A stretch of 64,000 nt of DNA from Halopseudomonas sp002296055 (GCF_050876985.1 NZ_JBPAPP010000002.1); one strand, 5' to 3'. Shown: positions 43,987-53,229, numbered from the stretch's first letter. Program-made: numbers and translations. Notes: a model not told the origin generated them from the sequence alone.

Positions 43987-46244
43987 GCATCGACGACTTC
44001 ACGCCAAGGGAACTGAACCCCACTAACTTTGCTGACCGCTGGCAGCCACGACCCGACGCCCACAGCAAAGCCCGCGGCGAGCAGCGCTACCCCACAGATG
44101 AGCTGGACTGGCCCGGTCTGCTGCATGGGTGCATCCTGCGCAGCCCATACCCCCATGCGCAGATCACTGGCATCAATGTGGACGCCGCACGCACGCTGCC
44201 GGGCGTGCACGCGGTGATCACCGCAGCGGATATTCCCGGTGACAACCACTACGGCATCGTCTTTCGCGACCAGCCGGTGTTCTGCACCGACCGCGTTCGC
44301 TACCTGGGCGATGCGCTGGCGGCAGTGGCAGCCGACACGCCAGAGATCGCGGCGCAGGCGCTCAGGCTGATCGAAGTGCAATACACGACGCTGCCGGTGC
44401 TCGGCGACCCGGCCGCCGCGCTGGCCGATGGCGCGCCGCAGCTGCATCCCGGTGGCAACCTGCTGGACAGCTCCCAACTGGAGCACGGCGACGTCGAGGC
44501 GGCCTTCAAGGCGTGTGCCTTCGTGGTCGAGGGACGCTACAACACCCCGCGGCAAATGCATGTTTTTATGGAAACCGAAGGCGGTGTGGCAGTGCCCGAC
44601 GACGCGGGCGGGCTGACCTTCCGGGTTGGTTGCCAGAGCGGTCAACGCGACCGCGAGCAACTAGCGAGCATTCTCGATCTGCCGCTGGACAAGGTGCGCG
44701 TTATCGGCCTGGCGACCGGCGGCGGCTTTGGCGGCAAGGATGAGCTGACCATGCAACCGGCCGCCGGCTTGCTGGCACTGCGCACTGGCCGTCCGGTACG
44801 CATCCACTTTGATCGCCGCGAGTCCACCATCGCAGGCATCAAGCGGCACCCGGTCGAACTGATCGCCCGCACCGGCTGCGACGCGCTAGGCAACATCCTC
44901 GCCCATCAACTGCATGCCGTGCTGGATACCGGCGCCTACGCCACCCTTGGTCCCGCCGTGCTGACCAACCTGACGGACCACGCTGCAGCGCCGCTGTATC
45001 GCATCCCCAATGTGAAGGTCACCGGTCAGCTGGTGTACACCAACAACAGCGTTGCCGGCGCCTTTCGCGGCTTTGGCGGCAACCAGGCGACCTTCGCCGT
45101 AGAAAGCCAGTTGGACAAGCTGGCTGCCGCAGCGGGCCTGCATCCGGCAGAACTGCGCAAACGCAACCTGCGCACGCCAGACGATCTGGGCGTTGAGGGC
45201 CAGAGTCAGCAGCAGCCCTGCGATCCACGGTTGTTGCTGGATGCCGCACAGGCCTCCCCGCTATGGGATAACGCAACAGAGATCGACAGCGGCCGCTGGT
45301 TAACCGGCGTCGGCATGGCGCTGGGCGCACAGGGCAACGGGCTTGGTAACGGCCTGCCGGACTCAGGCGGCGCGCGCCTTAGCTTGAGTGCAGCAGGCCG
45401 CATAGAACTGGCCTTCGGCTTTATCGAGTACGGCCAGGGCGTGGTTGCAGCAGTACAGAATCTGGCCTGCGAGTACCTGGGGTGCGCACCCGATGACCTG
45501 GATATCCGCCTCGGCGACTCTAGCGGCCCGGACTCCGGCCCGACCAGCGCCTCGCGCAGCAGCGTGATTGCGGTAGAAGCACTGCGCCAACTGCAACCGC
45601 AATGGAGTGCCGCACTGCAAGATATCGCCGGGGCCAGCGCATTCGACCTTTCACCAGGACCTGGCGGGCTCTGCACCCCCGCAGGAGAGCTGCGCATCAG
45701 CTACGCGCAGCTTGCCAAGCTGGCTGAGCCGCTGCCAGCGCTGAAGGTGCATTTCGACTTTCCTACCGGCCCGGACGCAACGCCCCGTGGCCGCTACCTG
45801 CAACTGCTGATCGCCAGCGTGGCCCGCGTCGCCGTTGACCGACTGACCGGCCGAGTGCGCGTTCTGCAGCTGCATCACATCACCGCCGGTGGCAAGGTCA
45901 TTCACCCGCCCAGCTATCTTGGCCAGATCGAAGGTGCGGCCGTCATGGGCATGGGCATGGCATTGCTGGAAGACGTACCCATGCAGGACGGCCAGTTCCT
46001 GCTTGATAACCTCGACGCCTACCTGATTCCGACCATGGCCGACGCGCCAGAGCAACGGGTGGATGTGATTGAGGGGGTTCTCGGCGGCGACAACTACCCG
46101 GTACGCGGCATCGGTGAGTTGGGCATTGAAGCCATTAGCCCCGCGCTCACCGCTGCCATAGAAAACGCTACCGGCGTGCGGCCGGACAGGCTGCCGGTGC
46201 GCCCGACAACCCTACTCACGGCCATGCAGGAGCAACAGCCATGA
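43983..46244 (+). CDS. Molybdenum hydroxylase catalytic subunit (xanthine dehydrogenase family)
   Basis: A 753-residue molybdopterin-cytosine-dinucleotide-type catalytic subunit. The N-terminal a/b hammerhead region is present (LHGCILRSPYPHAQI), followed by the Mo-cofactor loops (LATGGGFGGKDE; GAFRGFGGNQATFAVE) and the C-terminal active-site glutamate in GIGELGIEAISPAL. The family usually reads GVGEPP here, so the pocket may differ. Purine dehydrogenases cannot be told from other aza-heterocycle hydroxylases by eye. Overlaps both neighbours by ATGA. Confidence 0.9.
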   Translation: MSIDDFTPRELNPTNFADRWQPRPDAHSKARGEQRYPTDELDWPGLLHGCILRSPYPHAQITGINVDAARTLPGVHAVITAADIPGDNHYGIVFRDQPVFCTDRVRYLGDALAAVAADTPEIAAQALRLIEVQYTTLPVLGDPAAALADGAPQLHPGGNLLDSSQLEHGDVEAAFKACAFVVEGRYNTPRQMHVFMETEGGVAVPDDAGGLTFRVGCQSGQRDREQLASILDLPLDKVRVIGLATGGGFGGKDELTMQPAAGLLALRTGRPVRIHFDRRESTIAGIKRHPVELIARTGCDALGNILAHQLHAVLDTGAYATLGPAVLTNLTDHAAAPLYRIPNVKVTGQLVYTNNSVAGAFRGFGGNQATFAVESQLDKLAAAAGLHPAELRKRNLRTPDDLGVEGQSQQQPCDPRLLLDAAQASPLWDNATEIDSGRWLTGVGMALGAQGNGLGNGLPDSGGARLSLSAAGRIELAFGFIEYGQGVVAAVQNLACEYLGCAPDDLDIRLGDSSGPDSGPTSASRSSVIAVEALRQLQPQWSAALQDIAGASAFDLSPGPGGLCTPAGELRISYAQLAKLAEPLPALKVHFDFPTGPDATPRGRYLQLLIASVARVAVDRLTGRVRVLQLHHITAGGKVIHPPSYLGQIEGAAVMGMGMALLEDVPMQDGQFLLDNLDAYLIPTMADAPEQRVDVIEGVLGGDNYPVRGIGELGIEAISPALTAAIENATGVRPDRLPVRPTTLLTAMQEQQP

Positions 46245-46711
46245 ACGAGCCACGCATGACCCTGCAGTTCAGCGTCAACGGCAGCGAGCAGACTATCGAG
46301 CTATCCCCCACCCGGCGCCTGCTCGACATTCTGCGCCTGGACCTGGGCCTGACCGGGCCCAAAGAAGGCTGCAGCATCGGCCGCTGTGGCGCCTGCAGCG
46401 TATTGGTCGACGGGCAATCAACGCCCGCCTGCCTGCTGCTGGCCTGCCAACTACAAGGCCGCTCGGTGCAAACCATCGAAGGATTGCGCGATGAGCCAGT
46501 ATTCGAGCGGGTATCGACCTCGCTGGTCAATGCCGGTGCGCTGCAATGCGGCTACTGCACGCCGGGTATCGCCAGCACCCTGACCGCCGCGCTGCGCAAC
46601 AACCCGACAGCCACGGCGCAGGAGCTGGAGCAAGCGCTGCACGGCAACCTCTGCCGCTGCACTGGCTACACCGGCCTGCGCCAGGCGGTTGCCGAGCTAG
46701 TCAGCAGTTAA
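46241..46711 (+). CDS. Molybdenum hydroxylase (2Fe-2S) subunit
   Basis: A 156-residue electron-transfer subunit with both iron-sulfur clusters: plant-type C44, C49, C52, C64 (EGCSIGRCGACSV) and C-terminal C103, C106, C138, C140 (LQCGYCTPG; GNLCRCTGY). Last gene of the three-gene operon. No XdhC-type maturation gene or electron-acceptor cytochrome follows. Confidence 0.92.
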   Translation: MNEPRMTLQFSVNGSEQTIELSPTRRLLDILRLDLGLTGPKEGCSIGRCGACSVLVDGQSTPACLLLACQLQGRSVQTIEGLRDEPVFERVSTSLVNAGALQCGYCTPGIASTLTAALRNNPTATAQELEQALHGNLCRCTGYTGLRQAVAELVSS

Positions 46712-46782
46712 GGAAGCCCTGATTAATTCCGCAAGCAGCCTGTACGCCCGGAGGGCGAGTGGAATTGATCAGTGCTTCCTTA
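46709..46782. repeat. Palindromic repeat spanning two convergent stop codons (copy A)
   Basis: Left arm 46709-46730 and right arm 46761-46782 are inverted copies with about three mismatches; a small CGCCC/GGGCG hairpin lies in the centre. The TAA of the Fe-S subunit is the outer end of the left arm and the TAA of the chemoreceptor is the outer end of the right arm. The left-arm core (GGAAGCCCTGATTAATTCCG, 46712-46731) recurs near 58255. It may serve as a bidirectional terminator or be a REP/MITE-like element. Confidence 0.75.
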
Positions 46783-48651
46783 AATCCGAAAGCTGCCAAC
46801 CAGTTGGCGCAGACGATTGACCTGCTGCTCCAGCGAGGCGCAAGCGCGCAGGGTTGCCTGCAAGTTGTCGACCCCTTCCTGGTTGAGCGTGTTGATCTCC
46901 GTGATATCGACGTTAAGGCTCTCGATCACCGAGGTCTGCTCCTCAGTCGCGGCGGCAACGGACTGGTTCATGTTGTCGATATCGCCGATGCCCTGGGTGA
47001 TCTCACTCAACCGGTCGCCGGCCTGAGTGGCCACCTCGACGCTGCGTTGGCTGTGCGACTGACTATCGCTCATTAGCGCCACCGCCGCGCCGGCATCACT
47101 GCGCAAGTCTTCGATCATGTCGTGAATCTCGCGTGCCGAGGTCTGGGTACGATGCGCGAGATTGCGCACCTCATCGGCCACCACGGCAAACCCCCTACCC
47201 GCCTCACCGGCGCGTGCCGCTTCAATCGCCGCGTTCAGGGCGAGCAGATTGGTCTGCTCGGAGATGCCCTGAATCACTTCGAGAATGTGGCCGATGTCAG
47301 TGGTCTTGTGGCTGAGCGACTGGATAGTCTCACTCGACTCGCTGATCTTGCTCGACAACGACTGCATGGCACCGATGGTTTCGCTGACCACCTCGCTGCC
47401 GCGCTCCGCCCCCTGGCGGGCACCGGAAGCCTGGGCGGAGGCATCCGCCGCGTTGCGGGCAATTTCCTGCGCTGCCGCGCCCAGTTCGTTGATGGCGGCG
47501 GCCACACTATTAGTGCGGCTGGACTGCTCGTCTGAGCTCGCCATATTGGCATTCGAAGCAGCCACCACCTGTCGTGCGACATCGCCCAGCTCGGTACTGG
47601 TGGAGGCAACCTGGGTAATCGACTCGTGAATACGTTGCACAAAACGGTTGAAGGCCGCCGCCAAACGGCCAAACTCGTCCTGACTGGTCACCGGCAGGCG
47701 CCGCGTGAGATCCCCTTCCCCTTGAGCAATGTTTTCCAGTGCACCACCCAACGAAACCAGCGGGCGCAGCAGATAGCGCATCAGCAGGCTAAGCAGCACC
47801 ACAATAACGGTGACTGCGATCACCGCGGCGATCAACGCAGAAATACGAAAGCTGGTCAGACTGGCAAAGGCCTTCTCGCGATCAATCGACAGGCCAATGT
47901 ACCAGTCTGCGCCGGGCAAACCGGCAACCGGCAGAAAGGTCAGCAAGCGTGCCTCGCCGTGCAGCTCGGCCTCACTTAGCGCACTACTGATCTGCGGCGT
48001 GTTCTGAGGATACAGCTCGCTCAGGGTTTTCATCTGCAGCGCCGAATCAGGATGCACCAGCACCCGTCCGTCACGGCTGACCAAAAACGCGTACCCCATG
48101 CCATTGAAATCCAGCGCGTTAATAATCTGCGAGATGGTTTGCAGGTTCAGATCGCCGCCCACCACATCACGACCGGCCGCCGTGGCGATGGTGACGATCA
48201 GCGCCCCGGTGGCGGCGTCCACGTAGGGCTCGGTCAGCACCGTGCCGCGGGCAGCTTGCGCAGCAGTAAACCAGGGGCGGCTACGCGGGTCGTAGTCTGC
48301 CGGCATCTCGGCATCCGGCCGCATGGTGAAGCTGCCATCGGCACCGCCCAGATACGCAAAATCAAAGGTGCTCGCCAAGGTCTGCTGCTCCAGCAAGGGC
48401 ACCTGTCGGTCACCACCCTCACTCTGCAGGTTGAGCGCCAGGTTCTCCAGCAACAGGATGCGACCAGACAGCCAGTTGCTGATGTTCTGTGCCGTCAGGC
48501 TGCCAGCGTCATTCAGGTAGGTTTGCAGGTTGGTTTGCAGCGTGCGCCGCTGCAGGTAGTCGTTGTAAACCGAGAAGGCAGCGAAGGCGGCAATCACCAC
48601 CAGGCCCGCAGCCAGCACTATCTTGTGATTGAAGCTAAGTTTGGTGGGCAT
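46780..48651 (-). CDS. Methyl-accepting chemotaxis protein, PctA/PctB/PctC family
   Basis: A 623-residue transmembrane receptor: membrane segment (about 10-28), periplasmic dCache_1 sensor (about 35-270), second membrane segment, HAMP and signalling domain with hairpin tip EVIQGISEQTNLLALNAAIE. The sensor keeps the amino-acid binding pattern of the Pct receptors: Y120, R125, W127, F128 (Tyr in PctA), Y143 and D145, with D167 in VVGGDL. It is therefore a likely amino-acid receptor feeding the CheA system above. No CheR-tether pentapeptide ends the protein. Confidence 0.93.
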   Translation of the reverse strand: MPTKLSFNHKIVLAAGLVVIAAFAAFSVYNDYLQRRTLQTNLQTYLNDAGSLTAQNISNWLSGRILLLENLALNLQSEGGDRQVPLLEQQTLASTFDFAYLGGADGSFTMRPDAEMPADYDPRSRPWFTAAQAARGTVLTEPYVDAATGALIVTIATAAGRDVVGGDLNLQTISQIINALDFNGMGYAFLVSRDGRVLVHPDSALQMKTLSELYPQNTPQISSALSEAELHGEARLLTFLPVAGLPGADWYIGLSIDREKAFASLTSFRISALIAAVIAVTVIVVLLSLLMRYLLRPLVSLGGALENIAQGEGDLTRRLPVTSQDEFGRLAAAFNRFVQRIHESITQVASTSTELGDVARQVVAASNANMASSDEQSSRTNSVAAAINELGAAAQEIARNAADASAQASGARQGAERGSEVVSETIGAMQSLSSKISESSETIQSLSHKTTDIGHILEVIQGISEQTNLLALNAAIEAARAGEAGRGFAVVADEVRNLAHRTQTSAREIHDMIEDLRSDAGAAVALMSDSQSHSQRSVEVATQAGDRLSEITQGIGDIDNMNQSVAAATEEQTSVIESLNVDITEINTLNQEGVDNLQATLRACASLEQQVNRLRQLVGSFRI

Positions 48652-48708
48652 TGGACGGTGCCTCGGAAAGAGAGCCAGAGGGCATGCGGTTTAGTCCGCG
48701 CTTCCTTT

Positions 48709-48735
48709 ATGTCGTCCCGGAAGTCGGAAACTTTA
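48709..48735 (-). promoter_or_regulatory. Possible FliA (sigma 28) promoter of the chemoreceptor gene
   Basis: On the minus strand TAAA (48732-48735) is followed after exactly 15 bases by GACGACAT, five of eight matching the FliA -10 consensus GCCGATAA. It lies 58 bases before the receptor ATG. The spacing is right but the -10 is imperfect. Confidence 0.35.
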
Positions 48736-48793
48736 CTACCAGCGCCCAGTCGACCTTTCCAATACTAGATGACCTAATGCCATCACGCAGAAA

Positions 48794-49987
48794 TCAGGCT
48801 GCAGGCACGCGACCGGGTTGAGCACCGGGCCCGCCCAGCAGTCGCTCTACATCCAGCTGCCAGAGCCAGCGCCAGCCACGCAGCAGCAGGTAGAAGAACA
48901 GCAATGGCAGAATTAACGTACGCAAAACAAACAGCGTCATCACCTGCAGCACGCTGTCGACCGCGTCATCCAGCGCTTGCTTGATTGCCAGATAGGTCTG
49001 CGGGTCCCCGACCTTTGCCAACTGCTCGCCCAGGCCGCGCCAGCTACTGTCACCCTCAGCGGGCAGGGCCGCTCGCTCTTTCAACACCCGGGCTCTTTGC
49101 TGTTCGACCTCACTCAGCTCCCGGCTGATAGCCTGGTAGCTGTCACGCAGCATCGCCAACTGCTTCGCAGCAGCCTCTCTGGCCGGCACCTCGGCGAAGG
49201 GGTTGAGGCGCTCGGACCACTCCAGTTGTTGCTCCAGGCTGGTCAGCGCCTCACGCTGCTGGCTCACGGCCTTGCCGGCTTCACGCTGGGCGATAACCAG
49301 GCGGCTGCGTTGCCCGTCCAGCATGGCAAGCTGGTTGTCCAGCGCCTGCTCTGCCGCCGAGCCTCCCAGCATCGCAGCCTCAGCCCCGGTATCGGCGCCG
49401 AGCACTTCGACCTCACCCGGCAGGCGATCCAGCAGGCCAATCTGCTCACGGCTCTGTTGCGCTAAATACCAACGATCCACCTCGCCATTGATCAGCACCA
49501 CCGCCACCAATACAAAGCGCAGAAAGGCGATCACCAGAAACAGCCGCAGGAACAACCCCGCATGACGCCCGCCGCGCACCCAGAGCGAGGCGCCCAACAG
49601 CACCGCAGACAACGTCAAAAGCCATTTGAAGAACGTCTGCCCCACCAGACCAAGCAATATTTTCTGCGCCAACAGCGAGCCGATAGCCCATTGCATGAGG
49701 TAGGCGTACTGTTCGATAAGATCGTTGAAAGGGTCGAGCATTTCACCCAGTGTGACGGCAACCCCGCCAAACAGGCTGAAACTGATAGTGGTGGACTGCA
49801 ATACCGAAATGAGCGCGTTGAGCGCGCGAGCGGAGGCAAAAGCGACCGAGGCCTGCAACAGCGAGGCGTCCAGATGAGCGGCTGAACTGCGATCCCCCTG
49901 CCCCAGCCACGACAGCAGCACCAGCAGAGTGACAACCAGCAACAGCAGCAGGCGGCGTTGCCCGCAGCGCTCGTTCAACACCTTCAT
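48794..49987 (-). CDS. Orphan membrane protein with internal coiled coil
   Basis: A 397-residue protein I do not recognise. Visible parts are a hydrophobic N-terminus (about 13-29), two to four further membrane segments (about 97-165, e.g. WLLTLSAVLLGASLWVRGG, LFLRLFLVIAFLRFVLVAVVLI), a long charged coiled-coil loop (about 170-335), and a C-terminal membrane segment (LQVMTLFVLRTLILPLLFFYLLLRG) with a short Gly/Pro tail. Transcribed alone between the chemoreceptor and hemN. Localisation is inner membrane; function unknown. Confidence 0.72.
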   Translation of the reverse strand: MKVLNERCGQRRLLLLLVVTLLVLLSWLGQGDRSSAAHLDASLLQASVAFASARALNALISVLQSTTISFSLFGGVAVTLGEMLDPFNDLIEQYAYLMQWAIGSLLAQKILLGLVGQTFFKWLLTLSAVLLGASLWVRGGRHAGLFLRLFLVIAFLRFVLVAVVLINGEVDRWYLAQQSREQIGLLDRLPGEVEVLGADTGAEAAMLGGSAAEQALDNQLAMLDGQRSRLVIAQREAGKAVSQQREALTSLEQQLEWSERLNPFAEVPAREAAAKQLAMLRDSYQAISRELSEVEQQRARVLKERAALPAEGDSSWRGLGEQLAKVGDPQTYLAIKQALDDAVDSVLQVMTLFVLRTLILPLLFFYLLLRGWRWLWQLDVERLLGGPGAQPGRVPAA

Positions 49988-50057
49988 AGCCAGCCCTCTG
50001 CCGCCCTAATCTGCCCGCAGCATAGCAGGCAGAGGGGGAGGTTCGGCTAGCCAGAGT

Positions 50058-51440
50058 CTAGATAATCCGCGAGAAGCGCTGCTGGCTCAGCTCGCTCTGG
50101 TAGGCATCAAACAGCATGCAGATCGAGCGCACCAGCAGCCGCCCCGCCGCCAGCACCCGAATACCGCCCGGCGTGAGGATAAGCAGGCCGTCACGCGCCA
50201 TCTGCTCCAGCATCGGCAGGCAACCGGCAAAGTACTCGTGAAAGTCGATGCCAAAGCGCTGCTCGATATCGCTGAAGCTGAGGCTGAAATGGCAGATCAG
50301 CTGGCTGATAACCGCGCGACGAATCACATCGTCGGTGTGGCAAACCAGCCCCCGTCGGGTCGCCAGAACGTCCTGCTGCAGGGACTGTTGGTAGACCTTG
50401 AGATCAGCTGAGTTCTGGCTGTACAGATCACCCACCTGACTGATGGATGACACCCCCAAGCCGATCAGGTCGCAATGACCGTGGGTGGTGTAACCCTGAA
50501 AGTTGCGCTGCAGCTCGCCGTTTTCCTGGGCCACGCTGAGGCTGTCGTCGGGCAGCGCAAAGTGATCCATGCCGATATAGCGGTAGCCTGCATCCATCAG
50601 TTGGCGCACGCTGTTCTCGAACATCTCCAGCTTCTGCGCGGGCGCCGGCAAGTCGGCACTGTTGATGCGCCGCTGCGGCATAAAGCGTTCAGGTAAGTGC
50701 GCATAGTTGAACACCGACAAGCGATCAGGTTTGAGCTCGATAATCGATTCAACGGTGCGGGCGAAACGCTCGGGCGTCTGCTTGGGCAGCCCGTAGATCA
50801 GATCAATATTGATCGACCGGTAAGCCAGGGTGCGGGCCGCGTCCATCACGGTCTGAGTCTGCTCCAGCGATTGCAGCCGATTGACCGCGCGCTGCACCTC
50901 CGGGTCCAGGTCCTGCACGCCAAAGCTGACGCGATTGAAGCCCAGCTCACGCAACAGGCCCATGGTCGCCCAGTCCGCCTCGCGGGGGTCAATTTCGATG
51001 CTGTAGTCACCGATATCATCATCATGCAGCTTGAAGTTGCGGCGCAGCGCCGCCATCAGCTCGCCCAGCTCCTGATGGCTGAGAAAGGTCGGCGTACCGC
51101 CACCAAAGTGCAGCTGTTCCACCAGCTGATCCGGCCCGAGGTGTGCGCTGACCAGCTCCATCTCGCGCTCCAGACAGGCAAGGTACTCACGGGCGCGACT
51201 ACGGTCTTTGGTGACCACCTTGTTGCAGCCACAGTAGTAGCAAATGTTGGCGCAAAAAGGGATGTGCACATACAACGACAACGGACGGTTGGCCGCTCGA
51301 CTGGCGTCGACAGCATGCAGAAAATCCATGGGTTTGACGCCATCGTGAAACTGCAAGGCGGTCGGGTAGGAGGTATAGCGCGGACCGGCATGGTCGTAAC
51401 GACGAATCAGGTCCGCATCCCAGCGAAGGGTTGGCAGCAT
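50058..51440 (-). CDS. hemN: Oxygen-independent coproporphyrinogen III oxidase HemN
   Basis: Radical SAM enzyme that makes protoporphyrinogen IX without oxygen. It has 460 residues. The cluster motif is PFCANICYYCGCN (C63, C67, C70, plus C72), followed by HFGGGTPTFL and a C-terminal HemN domain. The frame opens at TTG 51458, but ATG 51440 has GGAGA eight bases upstream and gives the usual length. An Anr/Fnr-type box lies 57-70 bases before this ATG, so induction at low oxygen is likely. Confidence 0.96.
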   Translation of the reverse strand: MLPTLRWDADLIRRYDHAGPRYTSYPTALQFHDGVKPMDFLHAVDASRAANRPLSLYVHIPFCANICYYCGCNKVVTKDRSRAREYLACLEREMELVSAHLGPDQLVEQLHFGGGTPTFLSHQELGELMAALRRNFKLHDDDIGDYSIEIDPREADWATMGLLRELGFNRVSFGVQDLDPEVQRAVNRLQSLEQTQTVMDAARTLAYRSINIDLIYGLPKQTPERFARTVESIIELKPDRLSVFNYAHLPERFMPQRRINSADLPAPAQKLEMFENSVRQLMDAGYRYIGMDHFALPDDSLSVAQENGELQRNFQGYTTHGHCDLIGLGVSSISQVGDLYSQNSADLKVYQQSLQQDVLATRRGLVCHTDDVIRRAVISQLICHFSLSFSDIEQRFGIDFHEYFAGCLPMLEQMARDGLLILTPGGIRVLAAGRLLVRSICMLFDAYQSELSQQRFSRII

Positions 51441-51496
51441 GGGGGCTTTCTCCGGCAAATAATGAGAAAGACTACGCGGGCTCGACCAAAACGTTG

Positions 51497-51510
51497 TTGA
51501 CCAGCATCAA
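51497..51510 (-). promoter_or_regulatory. Anr/Fnr box upstream of hemN
   Basis: TTGAC-CAGC-ATCAA on the plus strand (TTGAT-GCTG-GTCAA on the minus strand) matches the TTGAT-N4-ATCAA consensus in nine of ten positions. Its centre is about 63 bases before the hemN ATG, which would put a class II start site some 22 bases before the ATG. Anr control of hemN is known in P. aeruginosa. Confidence 0.75.
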
Positions 51511-51525
51511 TAAGCGAGCGAGCGC

Positions 51526-52512
51526 TTAGCCGCCGGTCGCGTTCATAAAACGCAGCACCTGCACTTCACCACCCACATCAAACTCATGGCGCGCTGGCTT
51601 AAGCATCAGCGCGCGCTCCAGCGCCTCACGCACCGGCACATCACTGGTAGGGTGCTGGCGCAACAAACGACGCATATCCAGCGCATTTTCATGCCCCAAG
51701 CACAGCAGCAGGCGCCCTTCGGTGGTCAGGCGCACCCGGTTACAGGTGTCGCAGAAGTTGTGCGAGTGCGGCGAGATAAAGCCAATGCGACTATCCGGGT
51801 AGCCCTCCACGCGCAGATAGCGTGCCGGCCCGCCACTGCTCTCGGTGCTGTCGATCAGCTGATACTGCTCGGCCAGCATGGCGCGCACCTCATCGCTGGA
51901 GCAGTAGGCCTCACCGCGCTCTCGGCCCACGTCACCGAGCGGCATCTCTTCGATAAAGGTGATGTCCAGCCCGCGCGACAGGGCGTAGTCGGTCAGCGTT
52001 GGCACTTCATCGTGGTTACGGCCCTTGAGCACTACTGTGTTCAGCTTGATGCGCTCAAAACCCGCCTTCCGCGCGGCTTCGATGCCATCGAGCACCTGCT
52101 GCAGCTCGCCGGTGCGGGTAATGGCCTTAAAGCGCTCAGCGTCCAGGCTGTCCAGACTGATGTTAAGGCGCTTTACCCCGGCGGCGGCCAGCGGCTCGGC
52201 CATTTTTACCAACTGCGAGCCGTTACTGGTCATCACCAGCTCGCGCAGCCCGGGCAGCGCGCTGATCCGCGCGCACAGGTCAACAATGCCGCGCCTGACC
52301 AGCGGCTCCCCGCCGGTCAGCCGAATTTTGCGCACGCCCAGGGACACAAACAGCCTGGCCAGTCGCTCAATCTCTTCCAAGGTCAGAATCTGCGCACGCG
52401 GCAGAAAGGTCATGTCTTCGGCCATGCAGTAGACGCAACGAAAATCGCAACGGTCGGTCACTGACAGTCGCAGGTATTCAATACGCCGACCCAGGCCATC
52501 GTGCAGGCTCAT
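51526..52512 (-). CDS. moaA: GTP 3',8-cyclase MoaA
   Basis: Radical SAM enzyme for the first step of molybdenum cofactor synthesis, acting with MoaC. The 328-residue protein has the N-terminal cluster C22, C26, C29 (DRCDFRCVYCM), the C-terminal cluster region FCDTCNRVRLTTEGRLLLCLG, and the required terminal GG (NATGG). It overlaps moaE by four bases and ends the moaC-D-E-A operon. Confidence 0.96.
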   Translation of the reverse strand: MSLHDGLGRRIEYLRLSVTDRCDFRCVYCMAEDMTFLPRAQILTLEEIERLARLFVSLGVRKIRLTGGEPLVRRGIVDLCARISALPGLRELVMTSNGSQLVKMAEPLAAAGVKRLNISLDSLDAERFKAITRTGELQQVLDGIEAARKAGFERIKLNTVVLKGRNHDEVPTLTDYALSRGLDITFIEEMPLGDVGRERGEAYCSSDEVRAMLAEQYQLIDSTESSGGPARYLRVEGYPDSRIGFISPHSHNFCDTCNRVRLTTEGRLLLCLGHENALDMRRLLRQHPTSDVPVREALERALMLKPARHEFDVGGEVQVLRFMNATGG

Positions 52513-52979
52513 GACGGTTTACTCTCCGAGGCTTGCCAGCGCGTTAGCGCCTGCTCATCGCTGTGTTTGGCGTCCACCCAGCGCTCCCCCTGCGGTGTCG
52601 TTTCACGCTTCCAGAACGGCGCGCGGGTTTTCAGGTAATCCATAATAAAGTTGTTGGCCTCAAACGCGGCCTGACGATGGGCGCTGGCCACGCCAACAAA
52701 CACAATCGGCTCGCCCGGCTCCAGCTGCCCAACTCGGTGCAACACATGCACCTCATGCAACAGCCAGCGCACCTGCGCCTGTTCAACGATGTCGGCAAGC
52801 GCCTTTTCGGTCATGCCCGGGTAGTGCTCAAGCCACATGCCGCTCACCGGGTCACCATCGTTGAAATCACGTACGTAGCCGACAAACCCGACCACAGCGC
52901 CAGTGCCACGGTAATCGGCATGCAGCTGGTTCAACTGCGCGCCCGGATCAAAGCTGGCGGTCTGTACGCTGACTCGCAT
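52509..52979 (-). CDS. moaE: Molybdopterin synthase catalytic subunit MoaE
   Basis: Large subunit of molybdopterin synthase; transfers sulfur from MoaD thiocarboxylate to precursor Z. The 156-residue protein has FVGYVRDFNDGDPVSGMWLEHYPGM, HRVGQLEPGEPIVFVGVASAHR and the active-site lysine region FWKRE. Starts one base after the moaD stop. Confidence 0.95.
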   Translation of the reverse strand: MRVSVQTASFDPGAQLNQLHADYRGTGAVVGFVGYVRDFNDGDPVSGMWLEHYPGMTEKALADIVEQAQVRWLLHEVHVLHRVGQLEPGEPIVFVGVASAHRQAAFEANNFIMDYLKTRAPFWKRETTPQGERWVDAKHSDEQALTRWQASESKPS

Positions 52980-52980
52980 C

Positions 52981-53229
52981 TCAGCCTCCGGTCACCGGCG
53001 GAAAAAAGGCAACTTCGTCACCATCGGCTACCGGGGTTGCCAGATCACACAGTTCCTGATTGCGAGCGCACATCAAACGCGACTCGGCCAGCACCTGCCA
53101 GGCTTCCCCCCGACTGAGCAGGCGATCGCGAACATCACCCAAGGTGCGCAAACCGTCGTCCCACGGCAGTTGCTCCGCGCCGCAGCCCAGCACATCGCGA
53201 TAGCGTGCGAAAAACTGCAGATCAATCAT
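52981..53229 (-). CDS. moaD: Molybdopterin synthase sulfur carrier MoaD
   Basis: Ubiquitin-like sulfur carrier of 82 residues ending in the functional diglycine (FFPPVTGG). Its ATG overlaps the moaC stop (ATGA). Confidence 0.94.
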   Translation of the reverse strand: MIDLQFFARYRDVLGCGAEQLPWDDGLRTLGDVRDRLLSRGEAWQVLAESRLMCARNQELCDLATPVADGDEVAFFPPVTGG

